This document shows, piece after piece, positions 48,264-58,244 of a stretch of 64,000 bases of DNA; within the stretch, counting starts at the first letter, position 1; the number at the start of each line of letters is the position of its first letter. Source of the DNA: Archegozetes longisetosus (Eukaryota; Arthropoda; Arachnida; Sarcoptiformes; Trhypochthoniidae); assembly GCA_018873245.2 (NCBI GenBank), contig JAEMBT020000005.1, forward strand, positions 8,852,001 to 8,916,000, written 5' to 3'. Both the position numbers and the translations under genes were made by a program. The notes under the pieces are model-generated. The model searched no databases, had not been told where the DNA came from, and was given only the letters and a program-made list of their open reading frames with translations.

Positions 48264-49440
48264 CTAGTCTAATTTGGATCTTTTGTTCTCTGAATTAGGA
48301 TCTGAGTCCGATGTATTTCGCTTACGAGACCGAGCTTGAATATGAATCTGCAAGTTTATTTCTATAACATGTTTTATGATTTTGAGAACGTGTGAATTTT
48401 TATCATTAATCGAGTTTTCCAGATTTTCAAGCTCTTGTCGGGAATTAAATTCGCTTGTATTCAGAGCCCACGAATCTTTGTCTTCCAGTATTTCTTCACA
48501 TTTTGGTCTGTTATTCAAATCGACTGAAGTCATCTTTTTGTATAAATCGCTTAGAGCTTTATATTTATTAAATGTATATTCTCTAAAAATGAAATCCATC
48601 ATCATTAAAGTAAACTCCACTAAATCAATATTACCTGTCTGTTTGGAGTATAAATAATTCACAGAGAATTAATGCCAAGCTATAAATGTCTTCTTTAGTG
48701 TCATATTTCAATGGTGCTTGATGTTTGATGGCTCCTCTGTCTACAGCATTTAACTCTTCCTTGCAAATCATACAAAAGTCTTGTGTATATGATTGCTCGG
48801 AAAATTCATGAATTGTTGTTAAAGAAAATCCTCCAATTTTCACAAATGCATTTTTAATCGATGTTCTACTATACCACCAACTATTCGATTCGACCTTCAA
48901 AAGTATGTTATCGGATTTCAGATCTCTGTGAATAACTGGAGGATTGTGCTGATGCAAATATTGGAGGCCTTCTAATATTCCGATGAATACTTCGCTTGCT
49001 ACAAAGTAGCCCAATGAAGTCAAGCAGTCATTTCCACTAAGACTAGAGTCTGCTTTCATTTCCTTAATAATTTTTCTCAAATTCGTGTCACATAGTTCCA
49101 TTTGAATATAAAGGGTACAGTCCTTCAGTCCAGACCCGTCTACAGCTTCAACCCACACATCCTCATACACCACAAGTCTTTCGTCGTACAAGCTCTGAAT
49201 CATGGCACAAGTCTCCAGTTCTTTCAGGAACTCCTTTTCTTTATCTCTGCTGAATCTTACTTTCTTCACCGCATAAAAGTTATCCTTACTTGATTTATAG
49301 CACACTTTGAACACTTCCCCAAATCTGCCTTTTCCGAGTTTCTCCAATTCATTGAACCGTTCTTCATATTCTCCATTCCGAATGAAAGTGTCATCGAATG
49401 GAGTGATTCTGCCCTCAACTGCTTTGTAATTCTGTTGCAT
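48264..49440 (-). CDS. Protein kinase-like gene (eIF2AK/PEK-type), probable pseudokinase
   Basis: Exon 1 is 49440-48635, a 52-bp intron is 48634-48583 (GTAATA...TTTTTAG), and exon 2 is 48582-48264, giving about 374 codons without a stop. The Gly loop LGKGRFGEVFKV, YAVKKVRF with the ATP-binding Lys, YIQMELCDTNLRKII and HRDLKSDNILL are all present. The DFG position reads GGF (VKIGGFSL), and the APE segment is damaged (HQAPLKYDTKEDIYSLA lacks the Glu and about six residues that copy 1 has). Phosphotransfer is therefore doubtful; a regulatory pseudokinase or a decaying gene are both possible. The C-terminus is charged and ends ENKRSKLD. The ATG directly follows the TAA that ends the RCC1 frame, in the same frame. 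Splicing is inferred from the matching intron of copy 1 at 22837-22907. Confidence 0.7.
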
Positions 49441-50489
49441 TTAGTATGCAAAAATGTCATCTAATGATTTGAAACGAGTTTCCTTCGGTTCCCTTATCAC
49501 TTCTCTTGGCCATCCCCATTCACCCCAAATATACCACGAACTGTGCAGCGGAAATGCTATGTCCCCAATGTGATGCAATGTCAGTGAATTTATTCGAATT
49601 AACCAGCTTTTTAGGAGTGAACAGTCTCCGATAGTGATTATCCGAATCTTTGTAACTGCTGGAACCATCGTCGCCAACTTCATTATCGACACCAGTTCCC
49701 AGTTGTCCGTATTCATTACCACCGAACACGTAAATATCTCCATCATGTGACAACAACAAGCTGTGCCGAGAACCACAACAGATTTTCTCAACAGTGACTC
49801 CATTCATTTCGATTCGTTTCGGTGAATTACAAATCTTGCATTCTTTTCCAATCTCAAGCTGACCAAATCCATTCCAACCCCAACTGAATACCTTTCCTGT
49901 CTCCGTCAATGCCATTGAATACCATGTACCACAAGCAATAGCTATTACTTTCTCGCCACCGAATCCTTCCACACGACATGGCGTTGAATGATATCCACCA
50001 TCCTTTCCATTCCCAATCTCTCCAAGTTCATTGTAACCCCACGCATAAATCTCACCTTCAATTGTTAAAGCAAGTGAATGGTCCTGACCACAACAAATAT
50101 CAGTGACGTTTCTGTCGCTCAAGAAATCATTCAATGTTGGTTTATACTCTTTCCAATCAGCTCTTCCATTCCCTAGTACTCCATATCTATTCCGACCCAA
50201 GCAATAAACCTTGCCTTCATCAGTGCGCGCAAATTTATACTGGCAACCACTCTTGATATCAGTGACTCCTTCTCCGCACAGTTCCTCAAGCAGTGATTCC
50301 TTCACGAATGTATCGACAATCGTATTGTTGTCACTCGTGATGAACACTGCGTTTCTGAACACACCCTTCTCGTATTGGTAGACATTGTCCTCTTTGGTCA
50401 CCACTAAGATCACATCGATGTCAGCAAATGAGTCTGATGTTGTCTTTGAAATACTCGTTCAGTTTATTGAATAATCCTTTATTCGCCAT
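49441..50489 (-). pseudogene. RCC1-repeat half of the RCC1/kinase gene (copy 2), frameshifted
   Basis: From the ATG at 50489 (MANKGLFNKLNEYFKDN...) the frame is lost near 50441, where 2 nt are missing relative to copy 1. It is open from there to about 49540 with RCC1 blades VYCLGRNRYGVLGNG, IYAWGYNELGEIGNG, VFSWGWNGFGQLEIG and IYVFGGNEYGQLGTG. An 11-nt deletion after AAQ (near 49540) shifts it again. The last part (SSWYIWGEWG... SLDDIFAY) ends at TAA 49441-49443. RCC1 propellers act as guanine-nucleotide-exchange or protein-binding modules; here a sensor or adaptor role for the adjoining kinase is only inferred. Upstream sequence is similar to that of copy 1. Confidence 0.8.
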
Positions 50490-51795
50490 TAGTTACAGAT
50501 ATTGATTATTTTACAAGAATGGTGTACAAAATATTACCTTACACAATTGATTCACCGCATTCGATTGTATTTATACAACTAAAGCGTAATTCAGCATAAC
50601 GTTACATATTTTACAAAAAATACTGTGAAATATAAAAATATATAGTGCTTTAGTTTCTATAATTGTTTAGTTAGTCATCTTAAGAGATTAACCTTAATCT
50701 ATAATAAAATGGTTTAGTAGTAAGATACAAAGTGTAGATTGCAACTTTCATTTGTAATGAATAATAATCTTTGAGATCACAGTACAAGATCGTTTTCCAC
50801 TTGAGTGGTAAATATTGGTATAAGTACTATTTACCTAAATTACAGAAAAGCGCAATGTTTTCTTGTTTTCAGATAAAAACAACTATTGTGAGAACCAAAA
50901 ACTATAAAAGACAAGAGAAGTTGTGTAAAAAAACAGATATAGCATAAACTCTTAACTGTTCACTATAATTCATTGTACATCTAAAGTTGTAATAAAGTAC
51001 TCATTCCTGGACACGGACACACACACACACACACACATGAGAAATTATAACAATCCCAAGTCACAAAAATAAATGTGAGTAGTGTGCAAAATGCCGATTC
51101 TGGCGCACGCCCTTTTCCACCCATTTTTTATTATTTCAAAAAAACAAAATAACATATTTTCATACTATTTTCACATAAAAAAGTGATAAAAATGAAAAAA
51201 ATTGTTTTCCATATATACTAGTGCTGTATTAGGGTAATTGCTATAATATAACAATCATAGCACACACCCTTTTTATCTATTATAACAAATTATGTAAAAT
51301 GGTATATGATTTGTAATGTATTTATTTTTATTAATAATATGTGTATTAATAGTATTATTTAAGTCAAGAAATTTTCTTTTGCATTAAAATTATTCATTTC
51401 AGCAATAAATAAAAATTGAAATAAAATTAAAAAGTATTTTCTTTATTATTCGTCTAATAAGATGATAATAGACAAAATTCCTTTTATTGCTCTGGTGATA
51501 AAGAGCATGAGCATTTAAAGTTAGCTGATAAATTCCACCCGATGGGAAATTATCAAATCATTTAATTTAATGATTACACTTATCTAATCTCATGAGATTA
51601 GGATGGTTGATTCATTATTCCTTATCATTTCTAGCATTGATAAGCTTGTAATAAATCTCTAGATAATAAGTAATAAAATATACAAATAACTTTTATTTTT
51701 ATAACATATAATTTCAGTTAGCTAATGTAATTTTTATATTCATTGAAGTTATTAATCCTACTAATTCAGTATTTCCCTTTAATTTTATCATTAGC
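50490..51795. other. Intergenic between the RCC1 copy and the viral block
   Basis: No gene recognised. A (CA)n microsatellite lies at 51017-51037; the rest is very AT-rich. Confidence 0.5.
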
Positions 51796-52161
51796 TTATT
51801 GCTCTTCTGAAATTTTAAGTTCTATAAAATATTTTTCATATACTGAATTTATTATTTTAGGTTTGCTTCTCTTATTATAAATTTATTTTGATAAAAGTAT
51901 TCACCTTTATTGAATAAGATCCACATATTATAAAAATATTCAGTTTCTATAGATTTAAATTCAATTTCAATATCAATTAGGTTTCATTTCTATTTCTCTG
52001 TCAAATATACGTTTTGAGTTCTTTTCCTCTATACTTTTAACTTTTAAATTACCTGTTAATTCTAAATCACCTTCAAGTTTAACAGAAGTATCATTTGCTA
52101 TAATACTATTAGTTCGAATCGTATCAAAGCAATGATCTAATCTTATTTCTTCATTTGCCAT
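51796..52161 (-). pseudogene. Fourth viral gene, function unknown, frameshifted
   Basis: ATG at 52161, overlapping the protease stop by 11 nt. MANEEIRLDHCFDTIRTNSI, then GDLELTGNLKVKSIEEKN, ends at a stop at 51973. A second frame (IDIEIEFKSIETEYFYNMWI...) and then a third (KPKIINSVYEKYFIELKISE) run on to a stop at 51796. Roughly 130 residues in total, beta-rich in appearance. It could be a minor capsid (penton) protein by position, but I do not recognise it with confidence. Confidence 0.4.
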
Positions 52162-52560
52162 TATTTTTTAGATTTAGAATTACATCTTGAAAAGAATGAC
52201 AATTTCTAAGTTCATGTAATACTCTCAAACATAAATATCCACAATAATTTGTTCCAAGTTTTTGAATCTGAAAAGTACTCATTAAAATATTATCTCCTAA
52301 ATAGTTTTGAATTTCATTAGGTGGATCTAACCCAAGAGAATCAAAATAGTATTTGTTATTTTTATACTTATAATGACAAACCTAATGTGTTTCATTATTT
52401 TTAATTGAATCTAAATTAACAATACCACATTCTTTTTCTTTAATTTTATAAGGCAATATATCTCTCATAAAGAGTCTAAAGTTTTTTAATTTTCAACTCT
52501 TTTGCCATATTTTCTAAGTCAAAGTTTGATATAGGGTTTTTTATTCGATTCAGTTCTTGT
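52151..52560 (-). pseudogene. Adenain-like cysteine protease (virion maturation type), broken
   Basis: After NFDLENMAKELKIK and a 1-nt frameshift in an A-run near 52492, the frame reads FMRDILPYKIKEKECGIVNL, then the catalytic-His region NNETH, a TAG (52382-52384, normally Trp), VCHYK, YYFDSLGLDPPNEI, the oxyanion Gln in FQIQKLGTN and the catalytic Cys in NYCGYLCLRVLHEL. His, acidic, Gln and Cys positions are all recognisable. It ends at TGA 52151-52153, 11 nt inside the next gene. Such proteases cleave capsid precursors in Maverick/adintovirus and adenovirus particles. Confidence 0.72.
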
Positions 52561-52654
52561 AAGGATTTCTCCCTAAAAAAGTCCTTTGCCATGACATTTA
52601 TCACATTTCTTATAAAGCCCTTTACCACTAAACAATTTACTCTCTATCATTTCA

Positions 52655-53023
52655 TTATGTCTCTGTTTCTGCTAATTGTCTCTCATTAGCTTGATTAACT
52701 GCTTTAGCTATTTGTGAACCTCCTGCAGCAAGACTACCAACTGCAGATAATCCTCCTAAAATTAAAGGAAGTAAAGGTAAAAAACCTCCATGTTTTTCAA
52801 CATTTGTAATTGTGTATTACTTAAGTTTAATTCCAGTTTTATTTTTAATAGCTTTATCAATATTACTTTTTTGTGTATTGGTTAACAGAATAGGAATATC
52901 TCCATTCAAACTATTTTTACTTAATCTTAAAGTAAGCGCTTTTTTATTATTTATTGCTTTACCTAACTTTTTCTTTTGATTATCTGAAAGACATATTTTG
53001 CGTTCTATGAATTTATCATTCAT
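52655..53023 (-). pseudogene. Small basic plus hydrophobic structural protein, one internal stop
   Basis: ATG at 53023. Two imperfect repeats of the form LSxxQKxxLxKAIxxKxxxxLxLSK (around LSDNQKKKLGKAINNKKAL and LTNTQKSNIDKAIKNKTGI) are followed by an in-frame TAA at 52817-52819. The same frame then continues with a glycine-rich hydrophobic segment (GGFLPLLPLILGGLSAVGSL) and AKAVNQANERQ to a stop at 52655. The basic-repeat plus GGFLPLL layout is typical of small virion proteins of adintovirus/Maverick elements, with a loose analogy to adenovirus core or pX proteins. About 122 residues in total. Confidence 0.62.
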
Positions 53024-53033
53024 TTATTAATAA

Positions 53034-53350
53034 TTAATAATGAATCATCATTCTAGATCCGTCGCTTGTTAGTTTCATTAATCTATCACTTAATATAAGA
53101 CAATAACATTAGGTATTAGCAGGAACATTTGAATTAAATCTAACTTTTATTGTAATATCTGATAAAAAATTCTTTAATTTTTCACTTTGTTTGATAACAT
53201 CAATGAAGAACAAAGGATATAAATCTTTGAAATCAATTAGACTTATCGTAAAATCATTATAGCTATCATTTAACCCATAGTATTTCTCTCTGAATTGTTT
53301 AGCTGTGTGTTTAGGATTAAAGCTTTCAATAAAGTTTGGACATATTGCTC
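53034..53350 (-). pseudogene. Double-jelly-roll capsid protein, C-terminal fragment
   Basis: The frame includes DFKDLYPLFFIDVIKQSEKL, FNSNVPANT, then a TAA, then CYCLILSDRLMKLTSDGSRM. The YP(I/L)FxxDVxKQSExLK and ISDRxxKxxSDGSKM motifs are, from memory, hallmarks of the DJR-like domain of arthropod Maverick/adintovirus capsid proteins. The internal TAA replaces a residue that is usually Gln. The N-terminal part is missing, truncated at about 53350. Confidence 0.68.
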
Positions 53351-53355
53351 AGTTG

Positions 53356-53414
53356 GTGCTCGGTACTCGAGCACCGAGCACGAGCGCGAGTACTGAGCAC
53401 GAGCACCGAGCACG
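53356..53414. repeat. GC-rich GAGCAC/GTGCTC short-repeat tract
   Basis: A cluster of GAGCACCGAGCACGAG-type units in both orientations, much richer in GC than anything around it, immediately abutting the truncated capsid fragment. Confidence 0.8.
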
Positions 53415-54474
53415 TTCATCATTGGTCACAATAATTCTCATAACAATTATTATAACTCATGTCTAAACATTAAAGTAATTTCGAATTGGACACTACAATC
53501 ATTCTATGTTCAAATTCAGGGAAAGATTATAGCATCAAATACAATTCAATTACACAATTATCAAAGCCGAAATTTTCCGGGAAATCCCGAATCTAATACC
53601 CTTAATATAATTTCGGGAGACCTTAAATAATATAATTTTTACACTTCATTTAATCGATCGACAAATAAAAATTGTCCCCGATTTTCCCGAAAATGACTAA
53701 AATTTGATGAAAATCCCGAACTTCCCGAATTCATAACAAAATTTTTAACTGAAAACATGATTTTATAACGCCAACAAAATTCGAGTATATTTTATGTCTA
53801 CTTATTATAGGAATTTTTCTTCAAATTTTTACTGAACTTCTGTACTCTTTTAAGTATTAAAACATGAATGAAATTTTAAGTAATAAAAAATACATCACAA
53901 AAACAATTTAAAGAGCTTTTACCGCATTAGCATTTTATCACTTTTTATAAATTTCTTTGTTTTAATAAAGTGCTTAATTTAATTTGAATTATTAAATTAA
54001 TTCCATTTACCAATTATTTTTGCCTTCTTTTTTAAACAAAATTTTGAATAGTAAACTTGAACAAACTTTGAATTTGCTAAGATATCTTTCCCGATTTCTT
54101 CACGAATATGGTTATATTTCTTCACGATTCCCGACCCGAAGTTATTAGTTTTTTCTCCCGAAAAGTTCCGTCTCTTATAAATATGAAGTCTATAGTTATG
54201 AATTATCATATGCATGCGATTCAAATTTATTAAACTGACGCAGACGTCAAGTTGTGTACAAATAGTCCTGTTACGAAACTAGAAATTACCGAGAAACGTC
54301 GACGGTTCCCGACCAGCAGTCAAGTTGCTATCAAATCTAAACCTTTAAATTCTGATTACACTTAACGTTAAGTATTGCAAAGTTATAGTTTCTGTAACAG
54401 AGTTTTAAACAAGTTAGCGGTATTCACAATTATTGCATACTGTCCATAGATAACAAAGGATAGTTGGCTAATAG
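53415..54474. other. Repeat-derived stretch rich in CCCGA/CGGGA
   Basis: No gene. Several short TCCCGAA, CCGGGAAATCCCGAA and CCCGACCCGAAG motifs in otherwise AT-rich DNA suggest an old transposon, but no terminal repeats could be paired. Confidence 0.3.
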
Positions 54475-56013
54475 CGAAAATTTCGGTCAATGACGAATAA
54501 CTAGGCCCAATGACTATAAAAATCAGGAAAGGGTCCCTTCGGGTAGTACTCGATGATAGAAGTTCATCTCCCACCCGTCTTGAGGTTCCGTCCACCCGTT
54601 CATAAACCACGCCTACTTTCTCAAAATAGTCAGAAATCAACCCTTGAGTGGGCAAATCACTGTCTAGACACTACCCTCATTTCACATAAGCCCCTCCCAT
54701 TCCTGTCCACCCACGCTATATAGCCATATATTTGTTATTCATACTTCCTGAAAATCTACCTACCAAAAGTTTATATAAGTGGTCCTAAAATTTAATTTTA
54801 AAAATTAGGATTTAGAAAATTCGAAACTATTTTATATACATTTATATTATAGCTAGCTTTGATAAACCATACGTTTTTATTTATATTGAAACGAGCTAAT
54901 GGAACCCTTGTCGCCATCTTTTGGCAACCGGTGTTCAACAATATTATCAAATGTTCAAAATTTTCAAGTTATTAAATATCTTAATTATAATTGATTTAAA
55001 CAACGCATCATAAATTCATATATTTAAAAGTATTAGCAAAATCATAATAGTAACTACCATTATGGCACTTGTATAAATATGTAAATTCATTGTATACAAA
55101 ATTAATGTTATTATGATTGCTAACTGTGAAGATAAACATATGTAAATACCTTAATTATTAATCTATAATTATTAGGATTATCTATCAATTATCTGTCGTG
55201 ATCGATATCGTTATCATTACAAATAAATCCATTTATCATAACAAGTAATCTTTTTTTCTTAACTCAGTCCCTCTGATCTACTGGAGCTGTACCATGCTTA
55301 ATCGAGCACGTACTTTTCAGTCTTTACCCCTGTCCACCAACCCTACAAAGCAGCGACACGTTGGTATCTTCATACCTGCCTGGAGAACCGATCAACGGGG
55401 CATCTTCGCCACCAGTCCCTTTTCAATATAATTATATAATTTTATTTAAATATTTACAGTCTGAAGATATAATCAAAATCGAAAAGCGTGTGCCTTTGAA
55501 AGTTAATGACATCGTCAGGTGAGCGATTCGCGAAGTTAGCGTATTGTTTTGTCGGTAGTCGTCTTGAAAATTACGAATCATTCCCGGTCGACATCGCAAG
55601 ACAGCAGCTGCCAGTAGAGTGGAAGACGCTAGAGTAGTAGTGACAGGCCACTTTGAACGACCACGCCGCCTAGTCTCTTACTACATCACTGTTCGATCGC
55701 TGGCGCTTCAGAGGAGAAAACTCGAAAAACGTTACCCAACTCCATGGCAAGGTAGATTTTCAAGAAGTATAAATAATATACAGAACTATATAGCGCGGGT
55801 AGACAGAAGTGGGGGTAGTGTTTAAACGGTGATTTGCCCACTCAAGGGTTGATTTCTCACTATTTTGAAAAAGTGGGCGTGGTTTTTGAATGGGTGGGCA
55901 GAGCCTCAAAAGGGTTAGGGATGAACTTCTCTTGTCGAGTACTACTCGAAGGGACTCTTTCCTGATATTTATAGTCATTGCACCTAGTTTGTGGTCATTG
56001 ATCAAAATTTCAT
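54475..56013. mobile_element. 1.5-kb element with ~200-bp terminal inverted repeats
   Basis: Left arm about 54475-54675 and right arm about 55808-56013 are reverse complements. Shared blocks include ATTTGCCCACTCAAGGGTTG (right-hand orientation), AGTGGGCGTGG-type, GTAGTACTCGA and ACTATAAA(A/T)ATCAGGAAAG. The interior is richer in GC from 55265 to 55800 than the arms' surroundings. It contains an exon-like segment at 55460-55518 but no transposase, so it looks like a non-autonomous element. Confidence 0.75.
55460..55518 (+). other. Exon-like segment inside the inverted-repeat element
   Basis: The sequence between TATTTACAG and a GTGAGC donor reads SEDIIKIEKRVPLKVNDIV in one frame. An upstream acceptor-like site (TTCTTAACTCAG, ending at about 55268) precedes another open run (LIYWSCTMLNRARTF...). 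This could be host exon sequence captured between the arms. The source gene is not recognised. Confidence 0.25.
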
Positions 56014-56218
56014 ATTTAAATGATTGTATTAATAGTATGCGACCATAACTTTTGGGGTCCGCCAGAAAAGCCGATGACCGGAGGTCAGGTTCGTGAACTA
56101 CTCTACCACTTGGATACAAATTACATAACTAAAATGTCAGTTTCCAATCGCTAACCTATGATAGTACGGACCGGTTGGCTTTTATTTTTGCGTGAAGCTG
56201 GAGAAACCATTGCATATT

Positions 56219-56640
56219 TATATATTTATTATCAGCATGACCTGACAAGCAAGTCTCAAGCCACACCTACCAAAATTTTTATCTAAATGTACTGTTTAAG
56301 AATATGCAAGCGGATTCTCAAAATTGCTTCTGTAGACGGAGTTATGAACGTTCAAAGTTCGATTTTTCAAATTTTGGCTTTTACTTTCTGTTAAGCTGGT
56401 GTAGCCAATATATTTACATATATTTGTCATCAGCATGACATGACAAACAAAAGTCTCAAGCCACGCCAACCTCCGGCCACTTTTAAGCTCCGACCATCAA
56501 CAAATTTAAGCCGCACCCGCCAAACCTTTCTTAAATTTCCATCTAAATATACCATTTAAGAATATGCAAGCGGATTCTCAAAATTCCTTATGTGGGCGAA
56601 GTTATGAATTTTCAAAATTTCGATATTCCAATAGTAACTA
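56219..56640 (+). repeat. Two direct copies of a ~190-220-bp repeat
   Basis: Copy 1 (about 56219-56375) and copy 2 (about 56410-56640) share CATCAGCATGAC(C/A)TGACAA, AAGTCTCAAGCCAC, TTTAAGAATATGCAAGCGGA and GGCGAAGTTATGAA-type blocks. Copy 2 has an extra CACGCCAACCTCCGG... stretch. No coding sequence. Confidence 0.8.
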
Positions 56641-57208
56641 GTACATCATCTATGTCTAGTTTTTCATGTTATCTTATTTACTATATATCGACACGTGTTT
56701 TGATTTTTTAAATAAGTGTTTTAAATTCAGTTTCTAGTGAAAATTGTTTTTTGTGAATTTTACTCACGCTGGTTTCACTCTAAGTGTAAGTCTAAATACT
56801 TGCTATTTTATTTATTAAGGTTTTTGAAGTAAATTTAATCAAAATTGAGATTTTCAATTTAAGTACTAAATACCACAATTTTTTATTTTATAAATTTTAT
56901 AATTTTATTTTTATATTTCACACACATTCATTCATACGAAATACACTAAACGTGCTCATAGGCGGATGGACTCTCCATTGTTGGATCGTGATACAAGTCT
57001 AGCTGGAGAGACCAGAAGTGGTTACTTTCGTGTAATGATTACCTTCGGGTCCGAGCACTATCCCGTTTGTAACAATGCGGGAGTACAATGTTTAGTGTTA
57101 GAAATTGAAATGAAAACTCAAATTACATCTAATATTGTCCCAAATTTCTGACAAAATTTTCGGCTGTGTACTTCCTCTTCCAGAGTAATTTTACTAATAT
57201 TCAACAAA
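56641..57208. other. Upstream region of the Merlin transposase
   Basis: No gene recognised. The small frame at 56966-57151 starts at a GTG/ATG-poor stretch and shows no motif. The transposon's left terminal repeat presumably lies here but could not be paired. Confidence 0.35.
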
Positions 57209-58244
57209 ATGGCACAAAATCAATTACAAAAATTCTATGACATAAGACTTAAGCTAAATAACTTCTCAGATGTAGAATCTATAATTGAATTCTTAGAGAG
57301 GTTTAAACTCATTCCAACCAGAGATTATGCTGCCACTCATGCCCGATGTACAAAGTGTTCATCTCCAATGATGCCGACGAATGATGCTAAAATGAAAATT
57401 GGTTGGAGATTGAGGTGTGTGAATGAAATATACCGCCATTCATGCAGTCCACTCAAAGGAAAATGTTTTGAAAGAGCCCATCTAACATTGGTCAGTATGA
57501 ATCAGATGAGAATTTTTATTTTAAGTATTTTCGACAAGACAACTAAATGTTTGTTTCATGTCACGATTTGTGTTCCAGGTTCAAATTATGGATTTAATTT
57601 TCTGCTTTGTAAAGGAATGCCGACACTTGAGTTTGCTTGTGATGTCGTTGGATGCACACCAAAAACCGCAGTCGGCTGGTGGGTTTTTATGAGAAAGATA
57701 TGTCGTCATAACGTAAACCATTCCAACAAAATAAGCTTTCCAATGGCTCAGGTTGAGATCGATGAAACACATCTTTACCACCTGATATACCATCGTGGTC
57801 GTGGCCTTGGAGATGTGTGGGTTGTCGGTGGTATTTGTAGGGAGACAAAAGAAGTCTTTGTGGTGAGAGTTGACGATAGGAGCCAAAATACCTTAGATGA
57901 TATCATTCGTGAAAGAGTTGGGCCCGGATCCATCATTTTCACCGATGGCTGGCGCAGATACACAGGAATGATGAATAGACTCGGTCATAGCAATTGTGTA
58001 ACAGGTATTGCAGGGCACTTCATTTGCAATCATCAAGTTGGATACACTGCAGACGACATCACTCTAGAGTCACCCAACAATACTCCTGGCGTACTAGAAG
58101 TCAATACGAATTTCCATTGAGCGTCTATGGAGAGATTTGAGAGCCACCATAAGGTTAACTCAAGAAAATCGAGATATTGATGGCTACGTTCATCGAATGA
58201 CAGATACATATATCGAGCTATGCATGTATTTTAGGAATATGTAA
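57209..58244 (+). pseudogene. Merlin-type (ISXO2-like DDE) transposase, one frameshift
   Basis: ATG at 57209 (MAQNQLQKFYDIRLKLNNF). The zinc-ribbon region (CTKCSSPMMP, then GWRLRCVNEIYRHSCSPLKG) is followed by the HTH-like segment and the catalytic core. The first Asp is in QVEIDETHLYHLIYHRGRG and the second in IIFTDGWRRYTGMM. The Glu (SIERLWRDLRATIR, Glu at 58119-58121) lies in the next frame because of one extra T at about 58111-58113. That frame then runs to TAA at 58242. Apart from this single break the coding sequence is open, which suggests recent activity. The mobilised substrate would be Merlin ends with 8-9-bp target duplications (family knowledge). It is clearly diverged from the copy at 37-38 kb. 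Confidence 0.88.

Larger units (their letters stand above)
51796..53350 (-). mobile_element. Endogenous Maverick/Polinton-adintovirus-like gene block, decayed
   Basis: Four adjacent minus-strand genes in compact viral order occupy 1.55 kb: a C-terminal double-jelly-roll capsid fragment, a small basic/hydrophobic structural protein, an adenain-like cysteine protease and a further small gene whose ATG overlaps the protease stop. Every gene carries at least one stop or frameshift. No polymerase or integrase was seen, so only part of the element survives. The block ends abruptly at about 53350 against a GC-rich repeat. Confidence 0.72.

Noticed and set aside
55619..55825. ORF with a possible retrotransposon integrase tail look (EDARVVVTGHFERPRR...)
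   Set aside because: The resemblance to Pao/BEL-type integrase C-termini is faint and no other retroelement domain is nearby.
57581..57963. Minus-strand ORFs of 62-101 codons opposite the Merlin transposase
   Set aside because: They are antisense shadows of the transposase coding sequence.
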